Source: Fibrobacter sp. (GTDB lineage Bacteria > Fibrobacterota > Fibrobacteria > Fibrobacterales > Fibrobacteraceae). From it: a stretch of DNA of 64,000 nucleotides. The position numbers and the translations under genes are program-made. Under the pieces are notes generated by a model, which searched no databases, had not been told where the DNA came from, and saw only the letters and a list, made by a program, of their open reading frames with translations. The DNA is taken from assembly GCA_024398815.1 (NCBI GenBank), contig JAKSIL010000001.1:105052-169051 (forward strand), given 5' to 3'. The number at the start of each line of letters is the position of its first letter. Position 1 is the stretch's first letter. Shown piece after piece: positions 1 through 8,900 of this stretch.

Positions 1-2
1 AG

Positions 3-68
3 GTCGACGAACTGCTCTACGAATCGAAGCCCAGCGCTCCGAATCGGATTCGCAGCAAGATTAGCTGA
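3..68 (+). CDS. C-terminal end of an unidentified protein (5' truncated)
   Basis: Frame 3 is open from the window edge and ends at TGA 66-68, giving a 21-residue tail that starts VDELLYESKP and ends RSKIS. The other two frames give less protein-like tails. It lies directly upstream of rpmH, where many bacteria have dnaA or other origin-proximal genes, but 21 residues are too few to identify the family. The coding status itself is an inference. Confidence 0.3.
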   Translation, partial: VDELLYESKPSAPNRIRSKIS

Positions 69-119
69 GCCGTTTGCCTTGGCAAAAATTTTTCTGTTGA
101 TAAATTGTTGATTAGTTGT

Positions 120-147
120 AATCCCTTCGGGGGATTTGTGCCTTTTT
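120..147 (+). terminator. Hairpin with TTCG-type loop upstream of rpmH
   Basis: AATCCC (120-125) pairs with GGGATT (131-136) around a TTCGG loop. A broken T-rich tail follows (TTGTGCCTTTTT). It fits a terminator for the gene ending at 68 or an attenuator ahead of rpmH. The T-run is interrupted, so confidence is moderate. The rest of 69-249 is AT-rich leader without another gene. Confidence 0.45.
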
Positions 148-249
148 GCGCTAAAATTTGGGTCCGGAGCCTTGTAACCCCTTGATTATTACGGGCTTTT
201 TGCTAAATTTGCGACTCAAAGAAAATTGCTTTTATAAAAAGGTTTAATC

Positions 250-405
250 ATGAAAAGAACATTTCAGCCTCATAATCGTAAGCGTGTGAACAAGCACGGT
301 TTCATGACCCGTATGGAAGACCGTTGGGGTCGTGCAGTGTTGAGCCGTCGCCGCGCCAAGGGCCGCAAGCGCTTGACCATCAGCGACTCCGTTTACAAGA
401 AGTAA
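250..405 (+). CDS. rpmH: 50S ribosomal protein L34
   Basis: A 51-residue, very basic protein that begins [18 protein letters not shown] and carries the L34 hallmark [10 protein letters not shown] near its end. L34 is a small component of the large ribosomal subunit that packs against 23S rRNA. The ATG follows AAAAAGG. The length is slightly above the usual 44-46 residues because of a short C-terminal extension (TISDSVYKK). It heads the conserved rpmH-rnpA-yidD-yidC cluster, and the rnpA reading frame starts almost immediately after its stop. Confidence 0.97.
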   Translation: MKRTFQPHNRKRVNKHGFMTRMEDRWGRAVLSRRRAKGRKRLTISDSVYKK

Positions 406-427
406 GTCGGGGCTGGCAATCGCCACT

Positions 428-778
428 CTGCGTTCTTACCGGCTGCCGACACAGCCTGCTTATCGGCAAGTAGCCGTCCAGGGAAAGTTTGTCCGCGCAT
501 CTTCATTGACGATGCGTTGGATTGAAAGCCCGGACGGTTTTTGTCGTTTTTGCTTTTTGGCGAAAAAGAAGAATGGTAACGCCGTTTACCGTAACCGGTG
601 CCGCAGAATTTTACGTCCTCTCTTTTTTGGAATGGTGCCCTCCATCAAGAAGCCCGTGTGGGCCATGGTCGTGGTGACTGACAGTTCCGAGGAGATGACG
701 GCGGAACGCCTCAGGGAATCGGCTTTCAAGATTTTCCGCAAGATGGAATGGAACGGCGCCGATGTGGGCGAAGGTTAA
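428..778 (+). CDS. rnpA: Ribonuclease P protein component (start codon uncertain)
   Basis: RnpA is the basic protein subunit that helps the RNase P RNA cut 5' leaders from pre-tRNAs. The signature helix is seen as NAVYRNRCRRILR, matching the family RNR motif. The first normal start codon in frame is TTG at 506, but typical RnpA N-terminal sequence (YRLPTQPAYRQV and GKFVR, equivalent to the family RL...F..V...GK) is encoded upstream of it. The frame is open back to a TGA at 374-376, inside rpmH, and has no ATG, GTG or TTG from 377 to 505. The start is therefore probably non-canonical: CTG 428 is used here, with ATC 419 and CTG 413 as alternatives. A GGGG at 409-412 could be a weak ribosome-binding site. 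The 3' end overlaps yidD by 17 nt. Confidence 0.85.
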   Translation: MRSYRLPTQPAYRQVAVQGKFVRASSLTMRWIESPDGFCRFCFLAKKKNGNAVYRNRCRRILRPLFFGMVPSIKKPVWAMVVVTDSSEEMTAERLRESAFKIFRKMEWNGADVGEG

Positions 779-1013
779 AAAAGTCCTTGTTTGGCTGCTT
801 GTTGCGCCAATCCGACTATACCAGATTGTCCATCCCTTTTTTTTCAGGGGAGTATGCCGGTTCCAACCGACCTGTTCTCAGTATGCAATTGAGGCCATCC
901 GGGTCCACGGACCCTTCAAAGGTTTCTATCTTGCTGTTTTTAGAATTTTAAGATGCAACCCCTTCTGCAAGGGCGGATTCGATCCGGTTCCGCCCAGAAA
1001 GGATAAAAGATGA
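762..1013 (+). CDS. yidD: Membrane protein insertion efficiency factor YidD
   Basis: An 83-residue protein with the YidD signature: CRFQPTCSQYAIEAI, then an RILRCNPF segment and GGFDPVP near the end. YidD is a small inner-membrane-associated protein thought to assist YidC-dependent insertion. It starts inside the end of rnpA and its TGA overlaps the yidC ATG (ATGA, 1010-1013), so all three genes look translationally coupled. Confidence 0.95.
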   Translation: MWAKVKKVLVWLLVAPIRLYQIVHPFFFRGVCRFQPTCSQYAIEAIRVHGPFKGFYLAVFRILRCNPFCKGGFDPVPPRKDKR

Positions 1014-2911
1014 ACAAGAATACCATAATCGGTTCTATTTTCATTGCGATTATTGTCATCTGGTGGATGGCTTCCAACTCTGCGCAAGCGGAGGCTCAGG
1101 CTGCCGCCAAGGCGAAGGCCAAGGAAGTCGCGGCTGCCCAGGCTGCAGAGGCGTCCAAGAATGCCCCTGCCGCAAGCGAACTGGTACTTCCGGTCGATTC
1201 GCCTGCTGTCAAGGCGCCGCCGGTGCTTGGCGCCGCTCCGGCCGCAGACGTGGCTGTCGACTCCGCGAAGGTCGCCACCGATTCTTCTGCTGCGCTTGCC
1301 TCTACGGCTGATAGCGCTGCACAGTCTGCAGCGGAGGCCGCCCCTGTAGCTACGGTCGTCAAGGAACGCACTGTGACGGTTGAAACCGACAAGTTCATCA
1401 TGACCCTCACGAACAAGGGCGGCAAGGTCCAGAGCGTCATCGTAAAGGCTCTGGCCGACAGTACCGGCAAGTTCCCCGAACTTATCCAGGATTCCGCCCT
1501 GGGCGCCCTGGACCTCAAGCTCGGCGCCGCCGACTTGAGCGAAGCCCTGTTCGATGTAGGAGACGCTCCCGAATGGATTACCGTCGATGGCGACACTAGC
1601 GTGCAGTTCTCCTTCGCTGACGTGAACGGCAACAAGGTCGTCCGCGGTTACGCCTTTACGAAGACTGGCGCCGCCGTCCGTCAAGAAAACAAGTTCGAGG
1701 GATTCCGCCCGGAAAGCTACGAACTCATGTGGAAGGGCGGCATGAAGGAAACGGAAGTGTTCCCGGAGGGCAGGTCGTTTAACGCTGCCAGCTACTACTT
1801 CAGCGAAGTCATCTACAGAAACAACGAGATTACCGAACGCGAAACCTTCAAGGATGCCATGACGCTTGACGAGGCGAACTACTACTGGGTAGGTCTGCGT
1901 CGTAAGTACGCCGCCATGTCGGTGCAGTTCGACAAGCCGGTTCCCGCAAAGGTCAGCGCCAAGCATTTCAAAGTGCAAGGCGATTCTACCGCTGATCCGG
2001 GAACTTACAGCCTCTCCATCGCCGATGAACTTCGCGGCGCGACGAGCTTCGGCTACAACTTCATGGTGCTCCCGCTGCAGTGGGACGAAGTGGAATCCCT
2101 GGGCAAGGGATACGAAAAGGTCATCGTGACCGGCTCCAAGTGGTTCCCCGGTTCCAGCGTGTGGTTCGTATGGATTTGCAAGTGGCTCTTGAAGCTGCTG
2201 CAGTTCCTCTACCAGTTGATTCCGAACTATGGCGTGGCCATCATCCTTTTGACTTTTATCGTCCGTGGCATTACCACTCCGTTTACCATCAAGCAGATCA
2301 AGGCCATGCGCCCCATGGCCGAACTCAAGCCCGAAATTGAAAAGATCAACGTGAAGTATCGCAGCGATCCCAAGGCCAAGCAGGCTGCCATGATGGAACT
2401 TTACCAGAAGCATGGCGTGAACCCGATGGCGGGTTGCACGGGATGCCTTCCGATGCTTATCCAGATGCCGATTTTCATGGGCTTGTTCTTTGTGCTCGGT
2501 CGTGCGCTGGAACTTCGCGGCATGCCGGCATTCCTCTGGATTTCGGACCTCAGCCGTAGCGATGTGGTGTGGACGGGATTCAGCATTCCGTATGTGATGC
2601 CCTCCGGTCTTGCCATTCTTCCGTGGATCATGGTGGTCTCCACTTACTTCCAGACCAAGGTGACCATGGGCTCCAGCGCCGGTATGGACCCTGCCCAGCA
2701 GAAGATGATGGTGTGGATGATGCCCGCCATGATGTTCTTCTTCAGTGCTGTGATGCCTTCTGGCCTCGTGCTCTACTGGATCATTTCGAATATCTGGACC
2801 ATCGTTCAGTACAAGTTCATCAACAGCAGATTCATTCCCGCTCCGGCAGGTTCCTCCAAGCTCAACGGCAAGAATGTGAAGGACGCCGAAATCGTCAAGA
2901 AGAAAAAATAA
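1010..2911 (+). CDS. yidC: Membrane protein insertase YidC
   Basis: A 633-residue insertase that places proteins in the inner membrane, alone or with SecYEG. It has an N-terminal membrane anchor (about residues 5-22), then an Ala/Lys-rich linker (about 25-120), a periplasmic beta domain, and the conserved 60KD_IMP membrane core from about residue 385 to the end (NYGVAIILLTFIVRGITTPF, ELYQKHGVNPMAGC, and WMMPAMMFFFSAVMPSGL). The charged segment after the first core helix (KQIKAMRPMAELKPEIEKI) is typical. The long Ala-rich linker is longer than in E. coli. It is the last gene of the rpmH cluster, followed by a strong terminator. Confidence 0.97.
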   Translation: MNKNTIIGSIFIAIIVIWWMASNSAQAEAQAAAKAKAKEVAAAQAAEASKNAPAASELVLPVDSPAVKAPPVLGAAPAADVAVDSAKVATDSSAALASTADSAAQSAAEAAPVATVVKERTVTVETDKFIMTLTNKGGKVQSVIVKALADSTGKFPELIQDSALGALDLKLGAADLSEALFDVGDAPEWITVDGDTSVQFSFADVNGNKVVRGYAFTKTGAAVRQENKFEGFRPESYELMWKGGMKETEVFPEGRSFNAASYYFSEVIYRNNEITERETFKDAMTLDEANYYWVGLRRKYAAMSVQFDKPVPAKVSAKHFKVQGDSTADPGTYSLSIADELRGATSFGYNFMVLPLQWDEVESLGKGYEKVIVTGSKWFPGSSVWFVWICKWLLKLLQFLYQLIPNYGVAIILLTFIVRGITTPFTIKQIKAMRPMAELKPEIEKINVKYRSDPKAKQAAMMELYQKHGVNPMAGCTGCLPMLIQMPIFMGLFFVLGRALELRGMPAFLWISDLSRSDVVWTGFSIPYVMPSGLAILPWIMVVSTYFQTKVTMGSSAGMDPAQQKMMVWMMPAMMFFFSAVMPSGLVLYWIISNIWTIVQYKFINSRFIPAPAGSSKLNGKNVKDAEIVKKKK

Positions 2912-2945
2912 TGGATAGGCGCTTGCGCCGAGAAATTAAAACTTT

Positions 2946-3866
2946 TTATTGCCCGTCATTCTTGACGGGCTTTTTAAATAGTTTGTTCTTGATTTTCGTG
3001 GCGAAGTTCAAGGCGGGCCACAGTATTTTGCGCTGGGCCGTTTCGCGCAACGAGGTGGGGAGCCATTTCTCGTCAAAGTCGGGTGCGAGCCCCGCCTGCT
3101 TTACGAGTTCGGCGTAGTTGGCGTGGAGCGAATCGTATTCGCCGTTTTCTATAAAGCGGAGTTGTTCTTTATAAGTGTACACGCCTTGCAAAAGCTTTAC
3201 CTTGATGAATCCTGCCCCCTGGCGAATCAGTTCCGGGTAGGCGAACGAAGCCTGCTTTTCTGTCTGGAAAATTGAATCCATGTGGACGCCAGCGTCCATG
3301 AAGCTGTCGCTCAATGGAAATTGCAGGTTGCGCGCCAAATTTTGCGGCGTGTCCTGCTCGGGAGTTTCGAACAGGAACATGTAAAAGGCGCCTAAGGCCG
3401 GCTGCTTCATGTACAGGAAGAAGGTGAGCAGGTGTGGCGAAAACTCGTTGGAGCATGTGAGCGAAACGACGTCGGCGGAACTATTTTCGGCCTGTTCGAA
3501 ATACTCGGAGAATTTGTTCTGGTAGTAGATGACGGAATCGTTTAGCAGCAGAAGTCGCTCAAGATTGTTGATGGACGATTCCTGCTGACCTGCGCAATTG
3601 GCGCTTGCGATGCTGTTCGAACGGAGCTGCAGGTAGCGACGGTACATGCCGAAATCGAATCCGTGGTTTTCGGTGAAGAAAAGCTCGATGTCGTTGTCGG
3701 CGAGGAACTCGTAGGTCTCGTTCGAAAGTTCGCGACTGTTAGTCAAAAGCACCACATGAAAATCGGTTTCGGATAAATGCTTTAACGCAAACTTTATATA
3801 GCCCGGAAGTTCTTTCCCGGTCTGGTAGCTTGCGTAAAGCGCGATTTTCGTGTGTGCATTAGACAT
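2946..3866 (-). CDS. Rhamnan-synthesis-F-like (RgpF-type) protein
   Basis: A 306-residue protein without signal peptide. It resembles the RgpF family: an N-terminal KIALYASYQ strand, a HVVLLTNSRELS segment, ENHGFDFGMYRRYL, and LLLLNDSVIYY, which correspond to the family N-KG-D-G and LxNDS motifs. RgpF-like proteins are glycosyltransferase-like enzymes in surface polysaccharide assembly. The substrate cannot be told from sequence. Its ATG lies 3 nt after the rnr stop, and it is the last gene of the long minus-strand run. The stop lies at the edge of the shared terminator. Confidence 0.7.
   Translation of the reverse strand: MSNAHTKIALYASYQTGKELPGYIKFALKHLSETDFHVVLLTNSRELSNETYEFLADNDIELFFTENHGFDFGMYRRYLQLRSNSIASANCAGQQESSINNLERLLLLNDSVIYYQNKFSEYFEQAENSSADVVSLTCSNEFSPHLLTFFLYMKQPALGAFYMFLFETPEQDTPQNLARNLQFPLSDSFMDAGVHMDSIFQTEKQASFAYPELIRQGAGFIKVKLLQGVYTYKEQLRFIENGEYDSLHANYAELVKQAGLAPDFDEKWLPTSLRETAQRKILWPALNFATKIKNKLFKKPVKNDGQ
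2951..2975. terminator. Rho-independent terminator, likely bidirectional
   Basis: GCCCGTCA (2951-2958) and TGACGGGC (2963-2970) form a perfect 8-bp stem with a TTCT loop, followed by TTTTT. On the other strand the stem is followed by an A/T tract. It sits between the convergent yidC and the glycan-type gene ending at 2946, so it probably serves both. Confidence 0.9.
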
Positions 3867-3869
3867 ATT

Positions 3870-6242
3870 TTACCTTCGGCCGCTACGGCCACGGCCTCCG
3901 CGCCCCTTGGCTAGTTTTTCGCCAAAGGCCTTGGGTCCGGATTTCTTGTTGGACTTGCCTCCGCGATCATTTCCGCCGCTGGAACGTCCGCGTGCTTCTG
4001 AGGAACGTCCGCGGCCGTGCTCGCCGAAATCGGCGGATCGCTTGCGATCGCGGCTGCGCTTCATGGGCATGTATTCCGGTTCGTCGTCGAATCCGCCACC
4101 GGCAAAGTCGTCGAAGTTTTCGTCGGGCTGGCTTACGTAGCCGAGAGCTTCCGCAGCCGCTGCACGGTCCGCGCGTTCGCTTACGTCGCGTTCGCCTTGG
4201 CGGCGTTTCTTCTTCGGTTCGCTGCTGAGCTTCTCGAGAATGCTGAAGTCGGCCTGGCCGCGTAGAGGATCTACGCGGAGTAGGCGCACCATCACCTTGT
4301 CTCCTCTGCGGAATGTGCGCCCACTGCGCTTCCCGTAGGCCAAGCCTTGGTCCGGATTGAATACATAGTAGTCGTCACCTGCGATATCGCGGAAGCGCAC
4401 CAGGCCTTCGGCAATCGGGTCTGCGATGGAAACGTAGATGCCCCATTCCTCGATTCCCGTGACGCTTGCTTCGAAGTCGTCGCCCAGGCGGCTCTTCAAA
4501 ATCCAGCAACTGCAGACCTTGATGGAAATGCGTTCCACCTTCATGTTCTTGATTTCGTTCGCCGAAATCAGGTCGCATACTTCAATCACGCTGTTCGTGC
4601 GCTCGGCTTCGATGTCCTTGCCTTTGCGGGCGAGTTCACGATGGCACCAGAGGTCCGCGTAACGGCGAATCGGCGAAGTGAAGTGGCTGTAGTCCTGCCA
4701 GTTCAAGGCGAAGTGCCCGAAACTGTTGCTGTCGTAATGCGCCTTCTGCATGCTGCGCAGAATGCGGTTCGTAAGTGTTTCGTCGTCGCCCGCGCGCTTC
4801 ACCAAGTGCTGGTAAAGTTTGAAGGCGACCGGATTCAAGTTCGTATCGCCGCTGCGGGGCTTGCCCAAGTCGCGGAGCATCACCGGGGAATCCTTGAACA
4901 AGTCCGGGTACATGTAGTACAGTTCCATGATGTCCTTGGTGTCGGGCGCTTCGTGGATACGGTAGATGCCCTGCAGTTTGCGCTTGGCGAGTTCCTTCGC
5001 GCAGCAGTTGTTCGCAATGAGCATGCATTCTTCCACCCACGAATTGCTTTCGTCGGTTTCGCGCGGTACGATTTTTTCGGGTTCGCCTTTTTCGTTGAAC
5101 TTGCAACCGTATTCGGTACTCTTGAATTCCAGCAGACCTTCCTTGGTGCGGTTGATTTTCAAGAGTTTCGTGACTTCGGCGAGCGCCTTGATGTCGTCGT
5201 CGCCGTTTTCCATCATCACCACGGCCTGCTGGTAGGTGATGGATTTGGTAATCTTCACGATACTGCGGTGGAAATCCCAACTGAGCACGTTCGCATCCTT
5301 GTCGAGTTCCATCATGCAGGTGAATGCGCAGCGGTCCACGCCTTCGTGCAGACTGCATACGTTGCTCGAAAGTTTTTCCGGGAGCATGGGCACGGCGGTC
5401 CACGGCAGATACTGCGTGTAACTGCGTTCCAGGGCCTCTTCGTCCAAGTCGCTTCCTTCGGGTACGTAGTAACTCACGTCGGCGATGTGCACGCCGAGTT
5501 TAAAGCCGCCGCCGGGCAGCCTTTCGACGCTGATGGCGTCGTCGTGGTCCATGGCGCCTTCCGGGTCGATGCAGAGGATGGTCAGGTTGCGGTAATCGAC
5601 GCGGCCCTTGAAATCCTTGCCGCATGGTTCCTTGATGCCATCCACGTATTTCTTGACGGCGGGGCTGAAGTCCTTCGGGAGGTTGCTTTCTTCCATGAAC
5701 TTCGTCTTGACTTCGTCCCAACTGATGTTCATCGCTTCGGCGGTGCGGTCCACCTTGGCTAAGTAACTGTGCTTGAGTTTCGGGTGCGGGTACAGCGTGA
5801 AACTGATGGTCTCGCCTTCTTTGCCGGGGGCGGTGCGCCTGTGGCACATCTCGTAGACCTTGCCGGTTTCGAGTTCGTGCACTTCCCAGGCTTCTTCGCC
5901 GGTCTGGTGCAGAATGCCGCGCTTGACGCGTGTTTCGTTTTCCTTGTCGTTCTGGCGACGGCTGCGGGCACCGGGGCGGCGATTGTCTTCGACGCCCTGT
6001 TCCGCGAATTTGCGACGGCGCTTTTCCTCTTTTTCTTCGAGCGGTTCGCCATCGCCCAGTTGGTATTCCTTGTGGCTAGTGCGCTTCAAAAGACCGCGCT
6101 CCACCATGTCGGCGAGCAACTGCTTGAAAGCCATCTTCTGTTTTTTCGGAAGCCCCAGGGCGCCACGGAGTTGGCTCCCCACCATAGGTTCGTCACGGAG
6201 TATAGCGATAATCTGTTCTTCGCTAGGTAAACGGTTTGGCAT
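3870..6242 (-). CDS. rnr: Ribonuclease R
   Basis: A 790-residue 3'-5' exoribonuclease that degrades structured RNA. Order of domains: an N-terminal winged helix (QIIAILRDEPMVGSQLRGAL), OB/cold-shock domains, the RNB catalytic domain with the metal-binding DPEGAMDHDDAIS motif, an S1 domain near the C-terminus, then a long Lys/Arg/Gly-rich tail. The start at 6242 (MPNRLPSEEQ) is chosen because AAGGAGG lies just upstream. An in-frame extension to 6311 would run through the end of the acyltransferase gene. The basic tail is typical of RNase R and may bind ribosomes or RNA. Confidence 0.95.
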   Translation of the reverse strand: MPNRLPSEEQIIAILRDEPMVGSQLRGALGLPKKQKMAFKQLLADMVERGLLKRTSHKEYQLGDGEPLEEKEEKRRRKFAEQGVEDNRRPGARSRRQNDKENETRVKRGILHQTGEEAWEVHELETGKVYEMCHRRTAPGKEGETISFTLYPHPKLKHSYLAKVDRTAEAMNISWDEVKTKFMEESNLPKDFSPAVKKYVDGIKEPCGKDFKGRVDYRNLTILCIDPEGAMDHDDAISVERLPGGGFKLGVHIADVSYYVPEGSDLDEEALERSYTQYLPWTAVPMLPEKLSSNVCSLHEGVDRCAFTCMMELDKDANVLSWDFHRSIVKITKSITYQQAVVMMENGDDDIKALAEVTKLLKINRTKEGLLEFKSTEYGCKFNEKGEPEKIVPRETDESNSWVEECMLIANNCCAKELAKRKLQGIYRIHEAPDTKDIMELYYMYPDLFKDSPVMLRDLGKPRSGDTNLNPVAFKLYQHLVKRAGDDETLTNRILRSMQKAHYDSNSFGHFALNWQDYSHFTSPIRRYADLWCHRELARKGKDIEAERTNSVIEVCDLISANEIKNMKVERISIKVCSCWILKSRLGDDFEASVTGIEEWGIYVSIADPIAEGLVRFRDIAGDDYYVFNPDQGLAYGKRSGRTFRRGDKVMVRLLRVDPLRGQADFSILEKLSSEPKKKRRQGERDVSERADRAAAAEALGYVSQPDENFDDFAGGGFDDEPEYMPMKRSRDRKRSADFGEHGRGRSSEARGRSSGGNDRGGKSNKKSGPKAFGEKLAKGRGGRGRSGRR

Positions 6243-6243
6243 T

Positions 6244-6993
6244 TTAGGCCTCCTTAACTTCTGCTGCGGCTGCAGCAATTTCCGCTTGCTTGTAAGGCAT
6301 TGCGGATTCAATCAAATCGTGCATTTCGTCGCGGAGTTCGGCCATCGGCTTGTCGGCATAGGATTCTGCCTTGACGAGAGGATGGACGACAATCTTGACT
6401 TCACCGCCGTACACGGCCCACTTGACTTTGGGCAGATGTTCGCCGGTATTTATTAATGTAATAGGTAATATGTCAAAGTGGTGCTCTTTCGCCATGCGAA
6501 ATATTCCATTTTGGAACTTGAGCATGCGTCCGTCTTCGGTGCGGTGCCCTTCGGGGAATACGGCGAAGTTGTATCCGTTCGCGATTCGTTCGGCGACGGC
6601 GTTTCCCATGCCGGCATTCATGCGCGGGTTCTTGTGCACCGGAATGCAGCCGACGTTGTTTATGACCCATCCAAAAATGGGGGCCTTCCAGAGGCTGGCC
6701 TTTGCCATGAACGCCGCATTGGCGATAGAGTGCCAGATGACATTCGTGTCCATGAAGCTCTGGTGGTTCGCTATCATCACGAAACCCTTTTTCTGAGGGA
6801 TGTTTTCGGCACCTTCGACGCTTACTTTTATACGGAAAAGCTTGAAGACGATGTGCGTAAAATGGAAACGGCAGACGTTCGTGATTTCTTCTTTGTGGTG
6901 GGTGATTTTTTTGTAGATGATGTAGGGGGTTCCAAGAATCATCATCCCGGCAAAAACGGTCAGGTAATAGAGAAATGCCAATAGTGCTCGCAT
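6244..6993 (-). CDS. 1-acyl-sn-glycerol-3-phosphate acyltransferase (PlsC family)
   Basis: About 249 residues from ATG 6993. It has an N-terminal hydrophobic helix (LLAFLYYLTVFAGMMILG) and the acyltransferase blocks NHQSFMDT (catalytic H-X4-D) and FPEGHRTEDG (glycerophosphate binding). The family adds the second acyl chain to lysophosphatidic acid at the inner membrane. An upstream in-frame ATG at 7044 would add 17 polar residues before the helix and is less likely. Only 1 nt separates the stop from the rnr ATG. The Ala/Glu-rich C-terminus (AEIAAAAAEVKEA) is unremarkable. Confidence 0.85.
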   Translation of the reverse strand: MRALLAFLYYLTVFAGMMILGTPYIIYKKITHHKEEITNVCRFHFTHIVFKLFRIKVSVEGAENIPQKKGFVMIANHQSFMDTNVIWHSIANAAFMAKASLWKAPIFGWVINNVGCIPVHKNPRMNAGMGNAVAERIANGYNFAVFPEGHRTEDGRMLKFQNGIFRMAKEHHFDILPITLINTGEHLPKVKWAVYGGEVKIVVHPLVKAESYADKPMAELRDEMHDLIESAMPYKQAEIAAAAAEVKEA

Positions 6994-7063
6994 ATTTGAA
7001 ACATACAAAAAAATCTGCCCAAGAGGACAGATGTTTTTGCTCATTTTTCTGTTGAGACGGAAT

Positions 7064-8065
7064 TTACTTTATCTTCCATTCAAGTGTCTGGCCGGCGGCG
7101 AGCGGAACGACTCCGTTTACGATTTCGGGGACCTTCCAGGGTTCCTTTACGACTTCGATTTGCTTTGTGGTGCGCGGAATTCCGTAGAAGTCGGCGCCGA
7201 AGCCTGCAATGAAATTCGGAAGTTTGTCCAAAGCGCCGGCGCGGTCGAATTCCTGCACCAAGAGCGGAATGGCAACGGGTGCGCTGTAGACGCCCGCCGC
7301 CCCGCACGGGCATTCCTTTTTGCCCTGCTGGTGCGGGGCGGAGTCCGTGCCGAGGAAGAACTTGGGACTGCCACTAAATGCGGCTTCACGAATCGCGGCA
7401 CGGTCTTCCGGCCGCTTCGGTAACGGCTTGCAGAAGTGATGCGGCCGGAGGGCGTCGCCAACCACATCGTCCAAGGTCATCATCAGGTGATGCACCGTGA
7501 ATGTGGCCGCCACGTTTGCAGGGAGGCGCTTTACCGCCTCGACGGACTTGGCGCTGCTCAAGTGCTCGAAGACAATTTTAAGCTTCGGGAACTTTGCAGA
7601 TAAAGTTTCGACGCGCTTGATAAAAGCCGGTTCGCGGTCCAGGCAGAATTCGCCCGGTTCTTCGCCGTGCACGCAGAGCACGAGTCCCAGTTTTTCCATC
7701 ATGGCGACGACAGGGAAAATTCCTTCGAAGTCGCTGATGCCGTCCTGGCTGTTCGTGGTGACGCCAGCGGGGTAGTACTTGCCGGCGACAACGCCCACGG
7801 CCATCATGTCCTTCAAGTCCTGTTCCGTGTAGTTCGGGTTCAACTTGAAAGTCATGAGCGGCTCGAAGTCTTTGCGTACGGGAGCCGCCGCTTCAAGGAT
7901 TTGCTTCTTGTAATCGGCGATGGCCTTCGCGCTCGTCATGGCAGGAACTGTGTTCGGCATAATGATGGCTCGGCCGAATTGGCTCACCAGGTCGCGAACG
8001 TAGCCGGGCATCAAATCGCCTTGGCGTAAATGGGCATGAAAATCGTCTGGTAACGGTAAGAACAT
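7064..8065 (-). CDS. pyrC: Dihydroorotase (class II)
   Basis: A 333-residue zinc amidohydrolase that interconverts carbamoyl aspartate and dihydroorotate in pyrimidine synthesis. DDFHAHLRQG near residue 10 holds the two metal-binding histidines, and the lysine of VAGKYYPAG (about residue 96) is the expected carbamylated metal bridge. FEHLSS and FLGTDSAPH carry later metal and catalytic residues. The single-domain length matches E. coli PyrC. It lies 22 nt after mlaF and 70 nt before the acyltransferase on the same strand. Confidence 0.95.
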   Translation of the reverse strand: MFLPLPDDFHAHLRQGDLMPGYVRDLVSQFGRAIIMPNTVPAMTSAKAIADYKKQILEAAAPVRKDFEPLMTFKLNPNYTEQDLKDMMAVGVVAGKYYPAGVTTNSQDGISDFEGIFPVVAMMEKLGLVLCVHGEEPGEFCLDREPAFIKRVETLSAKFPKLKIVFEHLSSAKSVEAVKRLPANVAATFTVHHLMMTLDDVVGDALRPHHFCKPLPKRPEDRAAIREAAFSGSPKFFLGTDSAPHQQGKKECPCGAAGVYSAPVAIPLLVQEFDRAGALDKLPNFIAGFGADFYGIPRTTKQIEVVKEPWKVPEIVNGVVPLAAGQTLEWKIK

Positions 8066-8087
8066 AATTTTGTTAAAGGTTTGTGGA

Positions 8088-8900
8088 CTATCCGCTTACG
8101 CGCAGGTCGCGGAAAAGTTCCCTGGAAATGGCGTTGTCGGCGCTGGACCAGTAATTGAATGAATGCGGATCCGTAAGAGTCCTGTTGTGCAAAAAGCTAA
8201 TGTTGCAGTCCAGTTCTTTTGCAATCATCAAATCGTGAGTGATGATGATAATCGACGTCTTGAACAACGTTCTCATGTTGTCAATCAGCGGCAGCAGGTT
8301 ACGACGGTTGTAGTTGTCAAGACCTGCGGTGGGTTCGTCCATCAGCAAAAGCCTGGGGTCCATGGCCCACGAACGCGCAATGGCCACGCGCTTTTGCATG
8401 CCGACGCTCAACTGGTGCGGAAACATGTTTGCTTCGTTTCTGACGCGCATCAAGTCCATGGCCATGTTGATTTTTTCATCAATCTCCTTCGGAGTGCCTT
8501 TTTTGTGGTAGCGCAAGGGGAGTGCGATGTTGTCGCGAACGCGCAAGTTCGAAATCAAGGCCCCGTTCTGGAAAACGAGCCCAACTTGGCGCTTGGCAAT
8601 TTCAAGGGCGGAATGCCTCTCTGGAGGAATGTATTCGCCAAAGTAAAACAGACGACCTTGGTTGGGCCTGATAAGGCCTGCAATTACGCGCAGGAGGGCG
8701 CTCTTGCCTTGACCCGAAGGTCCTCCGATGCACAGCGTTTCTCCGCGGTGCAAAACGAGGTTCGCTCCGTTAATAAGTTCCTTGTCGTTGTCCCTATTCC
8801 TTAAGAAGAACGAAAGTGCACGCGGTTTCGAAAAAACCGTACCCAAAAGATTCGAATACGAAAGATGCAAATCCTCTATGCGTAGCGCTTCGTTGTGCAT
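8088..8900 (-). CDS. mlaF: ABC transporter ATP-binding protein, MlaF-like
   Basis: A 270-residue ATPase with Walker A GPSGQGKS (about 61-68), the signature LSVGMQKRVAIAR and Walker B LLLMDEPTAG. With the adjacent MlaE-type permease it should energise phospholipid transport between inner and outer membrane. The ATG at 8900 overlaps the permease stop (TAATG), which is why it is preferred to an in-frame start at 8969. The insert between residues 15 and 42, before the first conserved strand, is longer than in E. coli MlaF. No MlaD, MlaC or MlaB gene is adjacent. Confidence 0.85.
   Translation of the reverse strand: MHNEALRIEDLHLSYSNLLGTVFSKPRALSFFLRNRDNDKELINGANLVLHRGETLCIGGPSGQGKSALLRVIAGLIRPNQGRLFYFGEYIPPERHSALEIAKRQVGLVFQNGALISNLRVRDNIALPLRYHKKGTPKEIDEKINMAMDLMRVRNEANMFPHQLSVGMQKRVAIARSWAMDPRLLLMDEPTAGLDNYNRRNLLPLIDNMRTLFKTSIIIITHDLMIAKELDCNISFLHNRTLTDPHSFNYWSSADNAISRELFRDLRVSG

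Noticed and set aside
926..2413. A 495-codon open frame antisense to yidC
   Set aside because: Shadow frame; translation lacks domains and covers the conserved yidD-yidC junction.
4347..5762. A 471-codon open frame antisense to rnr
   Set aside because: Shadow frame with no motif and no ribosome-binding site; rnr is intact on the other strand.
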